NCBI GenBank assembly: GCA_025163595.1
Contig: CP104100.1
Location: 496,001-560,000 of the forward strand
DNA from: Phaeobacter sp. G2
GTDB lineage: Bacteria; Pseudomonadota; Alphaproteobacteria; Rhodobacterales; Rhodobacteraceae
Direction: 5' to 3'
Length of the DNA stretch: 64,000 bases
Both the position numbers and the translations under genes were made by a program. The notes under the pieces are model-generated. The model did not search any database and had not been told where the DNA came from. It was given only the letters and a program-made list of their open reading frames with translations. Shown one piece after another: positions 17,073 to 24,933 of the stretch; the first letter of the stretch is position 1; each line of letters opens with the position of its first letter.

Positions 17073-17670
17073 GAGCCCATCCTTTTGGTTTGAACAGCGG
17101 GTCAGCGTAGTGGCTGATTTCCATCTCGATACCATGGGCAATCTGGCTGCCCTTCAGCGCCGCAGGGGCCGGGTGGCGATAGACCGCATCGTTGCCATCA
17201 ATGGTTGCCGCATCGTGATCTTTCACCGCGCCAAGCCGTTCTGCCAGGCGGATGGAGTCGAGGTTCTTGGGGTCGAGATAGCTGACAGCGGTTTCCCAGC
17301 CCTGGGTTTCGTAGAAATAGGCGCGGGCGGCATTGGTGGCCTCCAGCGCATAGCCGCGCCCTGCGGCGTCGGGCCAGATGATCCAGGCGATTTCCCGTTC
17401 TGGCCAGCCCGCAGGCATCCAGCCGCCGGCCATGCCGTAGGTTTCATCCGTGACCTTGTCGTGGATCATCCACATGCCAAAGCCGTGAATCTGCCAATGG
17501 CCGATTTCAGCGGCATAGAGCATCCAGGCCTCATAGGCATTCAAAGGCCCGCCCATGAACCGCGCCCGATAAGAGGAGAAGGTCGCCTCAAAATCGGGGT
17601 AATCCTCGGCCTCGGGGCCGCGCAGTACCAGGCGTTTGGTTTCAAGAACCGGGATGTTCTGGCGGCTCAT
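17065..17670 (-). CDS. GNAT acetyltransferase (RimJ/RimL type), copy 3
   Basis: A 201-residue acetyltransferase with the N-terminal ETKRLVLRGPEAEDYPDFEATF start of the RimJ/RimL group and the acetyl-CoA loop near WPDAAGRGYALEATNAARAYFYE. It overlaps the previous acetyltransferase by four bases (ATGA) and chorismate mutase by the TTGA junction. The family acetylates N-termini of ribosomal proteins or small amines; the substrate is unknown. It is 35-45 per cent similar by eye to its two neighbours, so a local duplication is likely. Confidence 0.85.
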   Translation of the reverse strand: MSRQNIPVLETKRLVLRGPEAEDYPDFEATFSSYRARFMGGPLNAYEAWMLYAAEIGHWQIHGFGMWMIHDKVTDETYGMAGGWMPAGWPEREIAWIIWPDAAGRGYALEATNAARAYFYETQGWETAVSYLDPKNLDSIRLAERLGAVKDHDAATIDGNDAVYRHPAPAALKGSQIAHGIEMEISHYADPLFKPKGWALD

Positions 17671-18194
17671 GCTGCGGCCTCCAGAGTGGGGTGCCGCCAG
17701 ATCTGACAGGGCTTGCCCAGCAGCGCAGCGTCAGATTCAAAACGTGCGCCCAAGCGTTCCGCAAGTGCAATAGAGCGATTGTTGTGCGGCGCAATATAGC
17801 TGATCACACCGTTCAGGCCCTGTTGATGCGCACCGTAGTTGCGGGCAGCGGTCGCGGCTTCAAAACCGTACCCCTTACCCTCGGCCTCTTCAAACAGGGT
17901 CCAGCCCAACTCTGGCTCAGACCAGGCAGGGGCAAAGATCAGACCGGTCCAGCCGATGAAGCGCCCAGAGGCTTTTTCGACGATATGCCACAGCCCGTAG
18001 CCATTGAGCACCCAATGCCCCAGGCGGGAAACCAGCGAGGTATAGCTGCCCATGGCATCGCGCGGACCGCCAACAATATGGCTGCGCTCTGTCTCAAAGA
18101 AAGCCGCCATTGGTTTCAGATCATCCAGGTGCGGCGCGCGCAGGGTCAGGCGCGCGGTCTCAAGGACCGGGATGGGCAGGCTCATTGCGGTCAT
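17667..18194 (-). CDS. GNAT acetyltransferase (RimJ/RimL type), copy 2
   Basis: A 175-residue paralogue: PVLETARLTLRAPHLDDLKPMAAFFE at the start, GLIFAPAWSEPELGWTLFEEAEGKGYGFEAATAARNYG with the acetyl-CoA pyrophosphate-binding loop, and a C-terminal AERLGARFESDA. The ATG overlaps the stop of copy 1 and its own stop overlaps copy 3, so the three are translated in a coupled series. Substrate unknown. Confidence 0.85.
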   Translation of the reverse strand: MTAMSLPIPVLETARLTLRAPHLDDLKPMAAFFETERSHIVGGPRDAMGSYTSLVSRLGHWVLNGYGLWHIVEKASGRFIGWTGLIFAPAWSEPELGWTLFEEAEGKGYGFEAATAARNYGAHQQGLNGVISYIAPHNNRSIALAERLGARFESDAALLGKPCQIWRHPTLEAAA

Positions 18195-18733
18195 GCGTAG
18201 CCCTCCATGCCGCCAGCGGCCAGATCATCGGGGCTCATGTGGCGCCAGACCTCCAGCGCGCCCAGGCGCACATGGGCAAAGTCACCATCGCGGGTTGCAC
18301 CCAGGCGCTGCGCCACCGCGCGCGAGCCGTGATTTTCAGGCGCGACCAGGCTGATCGCGGTTGTCCAGCCCAGGGTCTCATAGGCATAGGTGCGGGCGGC
18401 GGTGGCGGCCTCGGTGGCGTAGCCCTTGCCGCCAAATCCTTCAAACAGGTCCCAGCCGATTTCCGGCTCGGGCCAGCCTTCGGGGTTCCACAAGCCGATG
18501 ATGCCCGCCGGTTTGCCGCTGTCCTTTTCCTCTAGCGTCCAGCGACCATAGCCCCGCAATTGCCAGTGACCGATTTCCAGCGCCAGATGACGCCAGACCT
18601 TGTCCGGCTCCATCTGACCACCGACAAAATCGGCGCGGGGCGAGGCATAGAAGGCGCAGAGCGGCTCAAAATCGCTCAACGCAGGCTGGCGCAGCATCAG
18701 GCGCTGAGTTTCTATGGTGGGAACCTGGATCAT
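18191..18733 (-). CDS. GNAT acetyltransferase (RimJ/RimL type), copy 1
   Basis: A 180-residue paralogue beginning MIQVPTIETQRLMLRQPALSD, with GWDLFEGFGGKGYATEAATAARTYAYE as the acetyl-CoA binding segment. The start at 18733 is one base after the ffh stop codon; a longer frame reaches into ffh but has no support. The ribosome site is weak (AAAGAAATAAC), as expected if it relies on coupling to ffh. It heads a four-gene overlapping series ending in chorismate mutase. Confidence 0.83.
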   Translation of the reverse strand: MIQVPTIETQRLMLRQPALSDFEPLCAFYASPRADFVGGQMEPDKVWRHLALEIGHWQLRGYGRWTLEEKDSGKPAGIIGLWNPEGWPEPEIGWDLFEGFGGKGYATEAATAARTYAYETLGWTTAISLVAPENHGSRAVAQRLGATRDGDFAHVRLGALEVWRHMSPDDLAAGGMEGYA

Positions 18734-18734
18734 G

Positions 18735-20264
18735 TTATTTCTTTTTACCAAAGCCAGAAAGACCGCCGGGCAGACCCATGCCGCCCATGCCACCAAGACC
18801 GGGCAGACCGCCGGGCATACCCTTGCCGCCGCCCATGGCTTTGGCCGCTGCTTCCAGCGCTTTGGGGTCCATCTGGCTGGGATCCATACCCGCCATGTCG
18901 CCCATACCGCCGCCTTTGCCGAGCATGCCCTTCATGGCCTGCTTCAGCATCTTGCCTTTGCCCATCTTGCCCATCTTCTTCATCATGTCCGACATCTGCC
19001 GGTGCATTTTCAGAAGCTTGTTCAGGTCAGAGACCTGCATACCCGCGCCGGCCACGATACGCTTTTTGCGGCTGGCCTGCAGTAGGCCGGGATTGGCGCG
19101 CTCTTTCTTGGTCATCGACTGGATCATGGCGATCTGGCGTTTGATGACCTTGTCGTCCATGCCGGCGTCCTGCACCTGCTTGGCCATTTTGCCCATGCCG
19201 GGCATCATCGACATCATGCCTTCCATGCCGCCCATCTGCTGCATCTGTTCCAGCTGCATTTTCAGGTCATTCATATTGAAATGACCCTTCATCATGCGCT
19301 TCATCATGCGCTCGGCCTGTTCGGCCTCGATGGTTTCCTGCGCCTTTTCAACCAGGGCAACAATGTCGCCCATGCCCAGGATACGGCCTGCGACGCGCTC
19401 TGGCTCGAAGGTCTCGATGGCGTCCATCTTTTCGCCCAGACCGACAAAGCGGATCGGCTTGCCGGTCACCGCGCGCATCGACAGGGCGGCACCGCCACGG
19501 CCGTCGCCATCCATCCGGGTCAGCACCACGCCGGAGATGCCGATCTTGGCGTCAAATTCTTCAGCCACTTCAACCGCGACCTGACCCGTCAGACCATCGA
19601 CCACCAGCAGGGTCTCACGGGGGGAGACCACCGCCGCGACATCCTCGACTTCCTGCATCAGGACTTCGTCGATCTGCAAGCGACCGGCGGTGTCCAGCAT
19701 GTAGACGTCATAGCCCCCCAGCGCGGCCTGCTGTTTGGCGCGCTTGGCGATATCAACGGGTTTCTGGCCGGCGACGATCGGCAGGGTGTCGACGCCAATT
19801 TGGGCGCCCAGAACTGCCAGCTGATCCATCGCAGCCGGGCGATAGACATCGAGCGAGGCCATCAGCACCCGCTTGCCTTCTTTGTCCTTCAGCCGCTTGG
19901 CCAGTTTACCGGTGGTGGTGGTTTTACCAGAGCCCTGCAGACCGACCATCAGGATCGGCGCAGGCGGGTTGTCCACCTTGAGCGTGCCGAGATCTTCGTC
20001 GCCGCGCAGCACGTCAACCAGTGCATCATGCACGATTTTGACGACCTGCTGGCCGGGGGTGACCGATTTGGTCACCGACTGTCCGGTGGCCTGGTCCTGA
20101 ACCTTTTTGACAAAATCACGTGCCACCGGCAGCGAGACATCGGCCTCTAGCAGGGCAACGCGGACTTCGCGCAGGGCGGTTTTGACATCTTCCTCGGACA
20201 GGGCGCCCTGTTTGGTCAGCCGGTCAAAGACCCCGGAAAGCCGTTCGGATAGATTTTCAAACAT
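18735..20264 (-). CDS. ffh: Signal recognition particle GTPase Ffh
   Basis: Binds 4.5S RNA and signal peptides and, with FtsY, targets membrane proteins to SecYEG. The 509-residue protein has the N domain, the G domain with GLQGSGKTTTTGKLAK near residue 107, DTAGRLQ and TRMDGDGRGGAAL, and the methionine-rich M domain (MMKRMMKGHFNMNDLKMQLEQMQQMGG onwards) ending in a Gly/Met/Leu-rich tail. No 4.5S RNA gene is seen nearby. It starts the minus-strand series of GNAT genes, chorismate mutase and rpsP. Confidence 0.98.
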   Translation of the reverse strand: MFENLSERLSGVFDRLTKQGALSEEDVKTALREVRVALLEADVSLPVARDFVKKVQDQATGQSVTKSVTPGQQVVKIVHDALVDVLRGDEDLGTLKVDNPPAPILMVGLQGSGKTTTTGKLAKRLKDKEGKRVLMASLDVYRPAAMDQLAVLGAQIGVDTLPIVAGQKPVDIAKRAKQQAALGGYDVYMLDTAGRLQIDEVLMQEVEDVAAVVSPRETLLVVDGLTGQVAVEVAEEFDAKIGISGVVLTRMDGDGRGGAALSMRAVTGKPIRFVGLGEKMDAIETFEPERVAGRILGMGDIVALVEKAQETIEAEQAERMMKRMMKGHFNMNDLKMQLEQMQQMGGMEGMMSMMPGMGKMAKQVQDAGMDDKVIKRQIAMIQSMTKKERANPGLLQASRKKRIVAGAGMQVSDLNKLLKMHRQMSDMMKKMGKMGKGKMLKQAMKGMLGKGGGMGDMAGMDPSQMDPKALEAAAKAMGGGKGMPGGLPGLGGMGGMGLPGGLSGFGKKK

Positions 20265-20533
20265 GGCTTACGGCCTCCTTTGCCGACTTCAAAACCAGAC
20301 AGCCCCTATGTAGTGAGCGGGATGCCCATGCGCAAATGCCCTTCAGGTCGAATGCCGGCTTGTGAGAGCAATCCAAACAGAATTGCCCCCACGGGCGTAA
20401 CACGCTGGTGGAGGGCGATCCCCGACACGTCAGGGACCGGAAGACATAGATGCTTCCGGATATGGGCCCTGCGTTACGTGGATTGGCTGACAGAGTCAAG
20501 CGATGACAGGGTTTGGCCAAGGTCCAGCCTGTT

Positions 20534-21046
20534 TCAGATCACGGTTTTTGCCGGCAGCCAGCGGTTCACGGCCCTGGCAATCCGGTCGGATCCTGCCCCG
20601 TTGGTATAGGCCGCAACAATCGGGATGCGGGTTTTGCTGCCGGGGGCCGCAGGCTCTGCCGTTAGAACCAGCGTCGGGCGATACAGGGTTGAACTGCGCC
20701 CATCCCGAAGCGTGGTGGTCTGTTCTATTTCCACATGGGACAGCTGATCCAGTGGGTGATCCTCGCTGCTGTAGCCAAAAACCGACTGGCGGCGAATAAA
20801 AATCCTGCCGGCGACGCGGTCAAAAATGATCTGCACGCGTCGCACAAAGGCGCAAAAAGCCACTATGCCGATGCCGCCGCCCAGGCTGCCAAACAAGACG
20901 CCAAACCAGAGATCACCCTGTTCGCCGCTGGCAACGAGAAGACCTGCGCCGATGAAGACCAGGATAAACAAGATGAGCATGATGCCGATCAGCCAGGGCG
21001 TATTTGCGATGATCAGCTGCTCTGGGGTGTCTCGCGTGATTCGCAT
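20534..21046 (-). CDS. Two-helix membrane protein, unknown function
   Basis: A 170-residue protein not matched to a named family. Two membrane helices (about 18-38, WLIGIMLILFILVFIGAGLLV, and 47-67, WFGVLFGSLGGGIGIVAFCAFV) are followed by a beta-rich C-terminal domain with a PH-like look (RVAGRIFIRRQSVFG...LDQLSHVEIEQTT...TLVLTAEPA). AGGATATAACT precedes the ATG. It stands alone, divergent from the EF-G-like gene, with a 269-base gap to ffh that holds only a seven-base-pair hairpin at 20437-20459. Confidence 0.75.
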   Translation of the reverse strand: MRITRDTPEQLIIANTPWLIGIMLILFILVFIGAGLLVASGEQGDLWFGVLFGSLGGGIGIVAFCAFVRRVQIIFDRVAGRIFIRRQSVFGYSSEDHPLDQLSHVEIEQTTTLRDGRSSTLYRPTLVLTAEPAAPGSKTRIPIVAAYTNGAGSDRIARAVNRWLPAKTVI

Positions 21047-21280
21047 AGTTATATCCTAGTGAAATTAGCACGCCTGAGAAGGTCAGCTGCCGACCACGGC
21101 TTGACTCAAACAGTGAGAGGCTCGCAACATCGGGACTATAGGTGCCTCATCGGCTTAACGGATCTGAGCGATCCATCGGGCGCCGTGAGGCAGCAACAGC
21201 ATCAGGTAACACAGGCGAACGGGGCAAGCGTTCGTGCGGCCAACCGGGCAGCCATCTGGCTGAGGGAAGGACCAAGAGGG

Positions 21281-22492
21281 ATGCGTGTATTCACGATACT
21301 GGGGCCATCGCAATCTGGCAAAACGACCCTGACAAGGGCGCGGCTGGGCAAACTCGGGGAGGGGGTGGCGGATGTGGTGGCGGTCGGCTGTATGGCCGAT
21401 CAGGCCAAACATCTTGATAAAGCCGTCTTGCTGCGTGCCCTGGACGCAGGCCTGGGGGATGGCAATCCGGTGGGGGGGCGCACTCTCGCCGCGTTGGGCG
21501 GGCTAGACACTGGCGCCTCGCGCAGCGGTCTGCAGTCCGGCGATATCGGTCAGGCGATAAAATCCGACCATCCGAACCTCGGCTACTGTTATTCTGCTGA
21601 TGGCAGTGCCGGGCTGCCCGGCTGGGCACAGCCGCCGCCGTCGACCTACCGGCGCTTGGTTGTTCCGGTGCAACAAGGCGACGAGGCGCGGCTCTCGGCG
21701 GCGTTGGACCGTCTGGTGGGGATCGACCCGGCTGTGAAGCTGGAACAGGACCCGATTTCCGGGCGCGCCCTGTTGCATCTGCAGGGGCCGTTGCATCTGC
21801 GCAGGGTGCTGGCCACGCTGGAAAGGGAGTTTGGCGTCGAAGCCATTGGCGAGCAGGTGCCGCCGGCCTTTTGTGAAACCCTCAGAAAACCGATTGAGCT
21901 GCGCTACCGTCACCGCAAGCAGTCCGGCGGGGCGGGGCAGTTTGCCGATGTTCTGATCGAAATGCGCCCGCTGCCCCGGGGCAGCGGTTTTCAGTTTCAC
22001 GACAGGATCAAGGGCGGAGCGGTGCCAAAGGCCTATATTCCCTCGGTTGAGGCCGGGGTGCGCGAAGCCCTGCGGGAAGGCTACAACAGCCACCCGGTGG
22101 TGGATGCCGCGGTGGTCTTGAAAGATGGCAAGCACCACGCCGTGGACAGCTCTGATTTTGCTTTTCGCACGGCGGCCAGAAATGCGGTGCGGAGCGCTTT
22201 GGATCAGGCCGATCTGGTGCTATTGCAACCCATTATGAAGGTGGCCATTCATGTGCCTTCGGTGTTTTCAGGCCGGGTGATCCCGGTGATTAGCAACCGG
22301 AAGGGACAGGTTCTGGGCTTTGCTGCAGAAGACGGCAAAGCGGGTTGGGTTGTTCTGGAGGCCCTGATTCCGCTGGTCGCACAGGATGGCCTGTGTCACA
22401 GCTTGGCCAGCGCCAGCCGCGGCACCGGCTGGTTTGAGACTGCGTTTGACCACTATGAGGAGGTCAGACAAGACGAACTCGCAGCGGTTTGA
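21281..22492 (+). CDS. EF-G-like protein lacking most of its GTPase domain
   Basis: A 403-residue elongation-factor-G paralogue. It opens with a P-loop (LGPSQSGKTTL, about residues 6-16) but the switch regions, DxxG and NKxD motifs are absent; by residue 25-35 the sequence is already that of domain II (AVGCMADQAKHLDKAVLLRAL). Domains III-V are complete: domain IV has HRHRKQSGGAGQFADV, PKAYIPSVEAG and DGKHHAVDSSDFAFR, and domain V ends with ASRGTGWF and DHYEEVRQ. A full EF-G has about 650-700 residues, so roughly 250-300 are missing in frame. It may be a recent in-frame deletion (pseudogene) or a GTP-independent ribosome-binding protein. Confidence 0.8.
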   Translation: MRVFTILGPSQSGKTTLTRARLGKLGEGVADVVAVGCMADQAKHLDKAVLLRALDAGLGDGNPVGGRTLAALGGLDTGASRSGLQSGDIGQAIKSDHPNLGYCYSADGSAGLPGWAQPPPSTYRRLVVPVQQGDEARLSAALDRLVGIDPAVKLEQDPISGRALLHLQGPLHLRRVLATLEREFGVEAIGEQVPPAFCETLRKPIELRYRHRKQSGGAGQFADVLIEMRPLPRGSGFQFHDRIKGGAVPKAYIPSVEAGVREALREGYNSHPVVDAAVVLKDGKHHAVDSSDFAFRTAARNAVRSALDQADLVLLQPIMKVAIHVPSVFSGRVIPVISNRKGQVLGFAAEDGKAGWVVLEALIPLVAQDGLCHSLASASRGTGWFETAFDHYEEVRQDELAAV

Positions 22493-22547
22493 GGGCTCGG
22501 CTGACCACCTGCCGCACCTACCTGCTCCCCTAACTGGCTGCCCAGCT

Positions 22548-22627
22548 GTGTGTCCGCCTGACAGGGGGCCGGCCTGCCTGTGTGCCGGCCTGCCTGTGTG
22601 CTCGCCTGCCAGTGTGCTCGCCTACCT
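22548..22627. repeat. Five tandem 16-base repeats
   Basis: Five consecutive 16-base units with consensus close to GTGTGCTCGCCTGCCT, at 22548, 22564, 22580, 22596 and 22612; the middle three differ at only two to four positions each. A decayed sixth unit follows. They fill the 263-base gap between the EF-G-like gene and the YbaK-type gene. Unit length and lack of spacers exclude CRISPR; a slippage-prone minisatellite is the best description. Confidence 0.7.
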
Positions 22628-22755
22628 GAGTGACTGTGTGCCTGAGCGGCTGTGGCGCAGTTTTGTCTCCAGAGGGCGCATCGTCTCTTGCGTCTTTGGG
22701 TTTTTTTGCGTGATCTGAAGGCGACGTAAAATACCGCTTTTGGGAGACTTGATTC

Positions 22756-23283
22756 ATGGATGCAGCCGCCGCTCAACAGGACGCCTTGCCGGTCAGCTCA
22801 GATGCGCTGTTGGCACAGCTTGATGCATGGGATTTGCCCTATACCCTGTTTACCCATGTGCCGCTGCGGACCGTGGAGGAAGCCAAGCAGGTTGAAGCAG
22901 AGATGCAGCAGCCCGGCGTCAGCAGCCTGAAGATCAAGAACCTCTATCTGCGGGATCGCAAGAAGCGTAATTACCTCATTTCTGTCGAACAGGACCGCGA
23001 GATCGACCTCAAGGCGCTGGGGAAGGAGATTGGTGCCGCAGGCCTGAGCTTTGGCTCTGCTGATCGCCTGATGCAGAACCTGGGCATTCGCCCGGGCGCA
23101 GTGAGCCCACTGGCAATGATCACCGGTGTTGCGCAGGGGGTGACCTTTTATATGGATGCAGCGGTGCAGGAGGTGGATGTGATCAATATGCACCCGCTGG
23201 TGAATGATCGCACCGTGGTGATGGCACGGGAGGATTTTCTTGCCTTTCTCGCTCGCATCGGGTGTGAGCCCCACTGGATCTGA
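22756..23283 (+). CDS. Prolyl-tRNA editing protein (YbaK/ProX type)
   Basis: A 175-residue single-domain protein of the YbaK/ProRS-INS superfamily that hydrolyses mischarged tRNA, usually Ala-tRNA(Pro). The conserved Lys lies in SSLKIKNLYLRDRKKRNYL, and the GIRPGAVSPLAM and NMHPLVND segments match the substrate pocket of the PrdX/ProXp-ala group. Start ATG 22756 has GGGAGA ten bases upstream. It stands alone and converges on the racemase gene. Confidence 0.88.
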   Translation: MDAAAAQQDALPVSSDALLAQLDAWDLPYTLFTHVPLRTVEEAKQVEAEMQQPGVSSLKIKNLYLRDRKKRNYLISVEQDREIDLKALGKEIGAAGLSFGSADRLMQNLGIRPGAVSPLAMITGVAQGVTFYMDAAVQEVDVINMHPLVNDRTVVMAREDFLAFLARIGCEPHWI

Positions 23284-23292
23284 CGCGCGCCC

Positions 23293-24054
23293 CTAGGCAT
23301 TTTGGGGTTCCCCCAATGCCAGCTCCAGCGCTGCTGCGACATGGGCTGCGGAGGGATTGATAAACAAGACCCCGGCGGCCTCAAAACAGGGCTCATCAAT
23401 ATGGTCCGGGAAGGCCAGCGGCAGTTCGGTACAGGCAAGGATCACCGCCTCCCCGGCGTTGGCGTGTTTCTGGCAAAACCGCAGCAGCCGTGCCTGCGCC
23501 TCTGGCGAGGCGCCGCCGTGAAAGTCTTCGTCGATCATCGACTGGGCTTCGGCGATCTCCGCTGTGGGCAGCGTTGGATTGGCCTGAATTCCATAGGGGG
23601 CCAAAACCTCGGCGTAGTTGCGGGCCTGCATGGTGACCGCAGTGCCGATCACCAGGGCAGAGGCGGCCTTGGTTTTGGCAACCGCCTGTGCGGTTGCATC
23701 AAAAATGGACAGCACCGGCATCTCTACCCCCTGGCGGATGGCGTGTAGGCGCGCATGGGGCGTGTTGCTGGCGATCACCGCAAAATCACATCCGGCCGCT
23801 TGCAGCACCAGCAGGCCATTGCGAAACACCGCATCAAAGGCGGCCCAGCTGGCCTCATCCTCGGGGCGCCCGCGCAGGCTGCGGGTCTCGGCTTGATTGA
23901 CCGATTCTATGGTGATCTTTGGGCAGGGGAGCGGGCCGTTGTGGGACTCTGCGCCAGTCTCGATTTGCCGCTGCCAGCTGCCCGCGCAAATACCGCGATA
24001 GTAGTCCAGGGTTGAGGCCCAGCCGACGCCGCCGAGAATACCGATTTTCTTCAT
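23293..24054 (-). CDS. Aspartate/glutamate racemase-family protein
   Basis: A 253-residue racemase of the Asp/Glu/hydantoin superfamily starting MKKIGILGGVGWASTLDYYR. The two active-site positions fall in FAVIASNTPHARL and VILACTELPLAF: the second catalytic Cys is present, but the first is Ser. Variants with Thr or Ser at the first site are known in the broad-specificity YgeA-like branch, so the enzyme may be a slow racemase or act on another substrate. The start 24054 has only a weak ribosome site; 29 in-frame upstream residues lack typical features. Confidence 0.82.
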   Translation of the reverse strand: MKKIGILGGVGWASTLDYYRGICAGSWQRQIETGAESHNGPLPCPKITIESVNQAETRSLRGRPEDEASWAAFDAVFRNGLLVLQAAGCDFAVIASNTPHARLHAIRQGVEMPVLSIFDATAQAVAKTKAASALVIGTAVTMQARNYAEVLAPYGIQANPTLPTAEIAEAQSMIDEDFHGGASPEAQARLLRFCQKHANAGEAVILACTELPLAFPDHIDEPCFEAAGVLFINPSAAHVAAALELALGEPQNA

Positions 24055-24090
24055 ATCTGCTGCGCCCTGTCTTGCGTTCCCGTCCGGGTA

Positions 24091-24122
24091 GCATGGTGCA
24101 ACAGATTGGCATGGTGCAACAG
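24091..24122. repeat. 14-base direct repeat
   Basis: GCATGGTGCAACAG occurs at 24091-24104 and again at 24109-24122, an 18-base period, directly upstream of the racemase start. It could be a regulator half-site pair or a simple duplication. Confidence 0.5.
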
Positions 24123-24132
24123 GGGCGTTGAA

Positions 24133-24159
24133 CAAAAGCACCTCCCCCCGGGGGGGAGG
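24133..24159 (-). terminator. Terminator of azoR
   Basis: A perfect nine-base-pair GC stem (CCTCCCCCC / GGGGGGAGG) with a one-base centre, followed on the minus strand by TGCTTTTGTT, 40 bases past the azoR stop. Its loop of one base means the innermost pairs open in practice. Confidence 0.65.
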
Positions 24160-24199
24160 CGGTGTTCAGGTTTGGTTTGCCAAATTTAGCGGGCAAAGC

Positions 24200-24781
24200 T
24201 TAGGCGGCAAGCGCCTCGATTGCGGACTTGGCGCGTTGCATTGAACCTTCCTCATCCATAGACAGCTGATCTGCGGCGACCAGTTCAACATCGGTGATGC
24301 CGATAAAGCCAAGCACATGGCGCAGGTAGGTGGTGGCAAAATCGATATCCGATCCGGCCTGCGTCCCGCCAGAGGCCACCGCGATGATGGCGCGTTTGCC
24401 CTCCAGCAGACCAACGGGGCCGGTTTCGGTGTAATTGAAGGTTACCCCAACGCGGGCAACCAGATCAATCCAGGCCTTCAGCGTCGAGGGCACTGAGAAA
24501 TTGTAGATCGGCGTGCCGATGACAATGGTATCGGCCTGTTTCAGCTCGGCAATCAGCGCGTCAGACTGCGCAAGAAGCGCCTTCTGCTCATCGCTGCGTT
24601 GGTCCGCAGGGGTGAAGTTGGCACCGACCCAGGCCTCGTCGAGCAGCGGCAGTGGGGTCGCCAGATCCCGACGGATGACAGTTTCAGGTGCCAGCCGCCC
24701 GGTGATCTCGGCGCTCAGCGAGCGGGTGACGGAGTTCTCGGCGCGGGCGGAGGAGTCGATATGCAGAACTGTGGAGGTCAT
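24200..24781 (-). CDS. azoR: FMN-dependent NADH-azoreductase
   Basis: A 193-residue flavodoxin-fold NAD(P)H:quinone/azo oxidoreductase of the AzoR/AcpD family. The FMN phosphate loop is HIDSSARAENSVTRSLS near residue 7, followed by PIYNFSVPSTLKAWID (isoalloxazine contact) and GTQAGSDIDFATTYLRHVLGFIGI. ATG 24781 follows AGGAATTC. Such enzymes reduce quinones in two-electron steps and protect against electrophile stress. It is divergent from the LysR gene at 24934, which is likely its regulator. Confidence 0.92.
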   Translation of the reverse strand: MTSTVLHIDSSARAENSVTRSLSAEITGRLAPETVIRRDLATPLPLLDEAWVGANFTPADQRSDEQKALLAQSDALIAELKQADTIVIGTPIYNFSVPSTLKAWIDLVARVGVTFNYTETGPVGLLEGKRAIIAVASGGTQAGSDIDFATTYLRHVLGFIGITDVELVAADQLSMDEEGSMQRAKSAIEALAA

Positions 24782-24933
24782 GATCTGAATTCCTATTTTT
24801 TGTTTCGTCTGCATCACACATGGGTTATAGCAAAAATGAACTCAATCGCCGTGTCGGCACAGGTTTTGTGCAAATTTGCGGTGGGGCTTGAGGGGCAGAT
24901 TTCACAAAGCGGATTTGAAGCAAGGACAGTGTG

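Noticed and set aside
20430..20460. Sequence resembling the 4.5S RNA apical loop (GTCAGG then CCGGAAG) next to ffh
   Set aside because: The downstream part pairs as a simple CCGGAAG/CTTCCGG hairpin and the conserved GGAAGCAGCC half of SRP RNA is missing.
20257..20520. Minus-strand frame of 87 codons upstream of ffh
   Set aside because: It overlaps the ffh start, has no motif and unusual Cys/Ser/Arg content.
20735..21280. Long upstream extension of the EF-G-like reading frame
   Set aside because: It runs antisense through the two-helix membrane protein gene, has no EF-G similarity and lacks a start signal; the P-loop begins right after ATG 21281.
22453..22776. Minus-strand frame rich in His, Gln, Thr and Gly over the 16-base repeats
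   Set aside because: Its repetitive product is created by the tandem DNA repeat and no ribosome site or homologue is evident.
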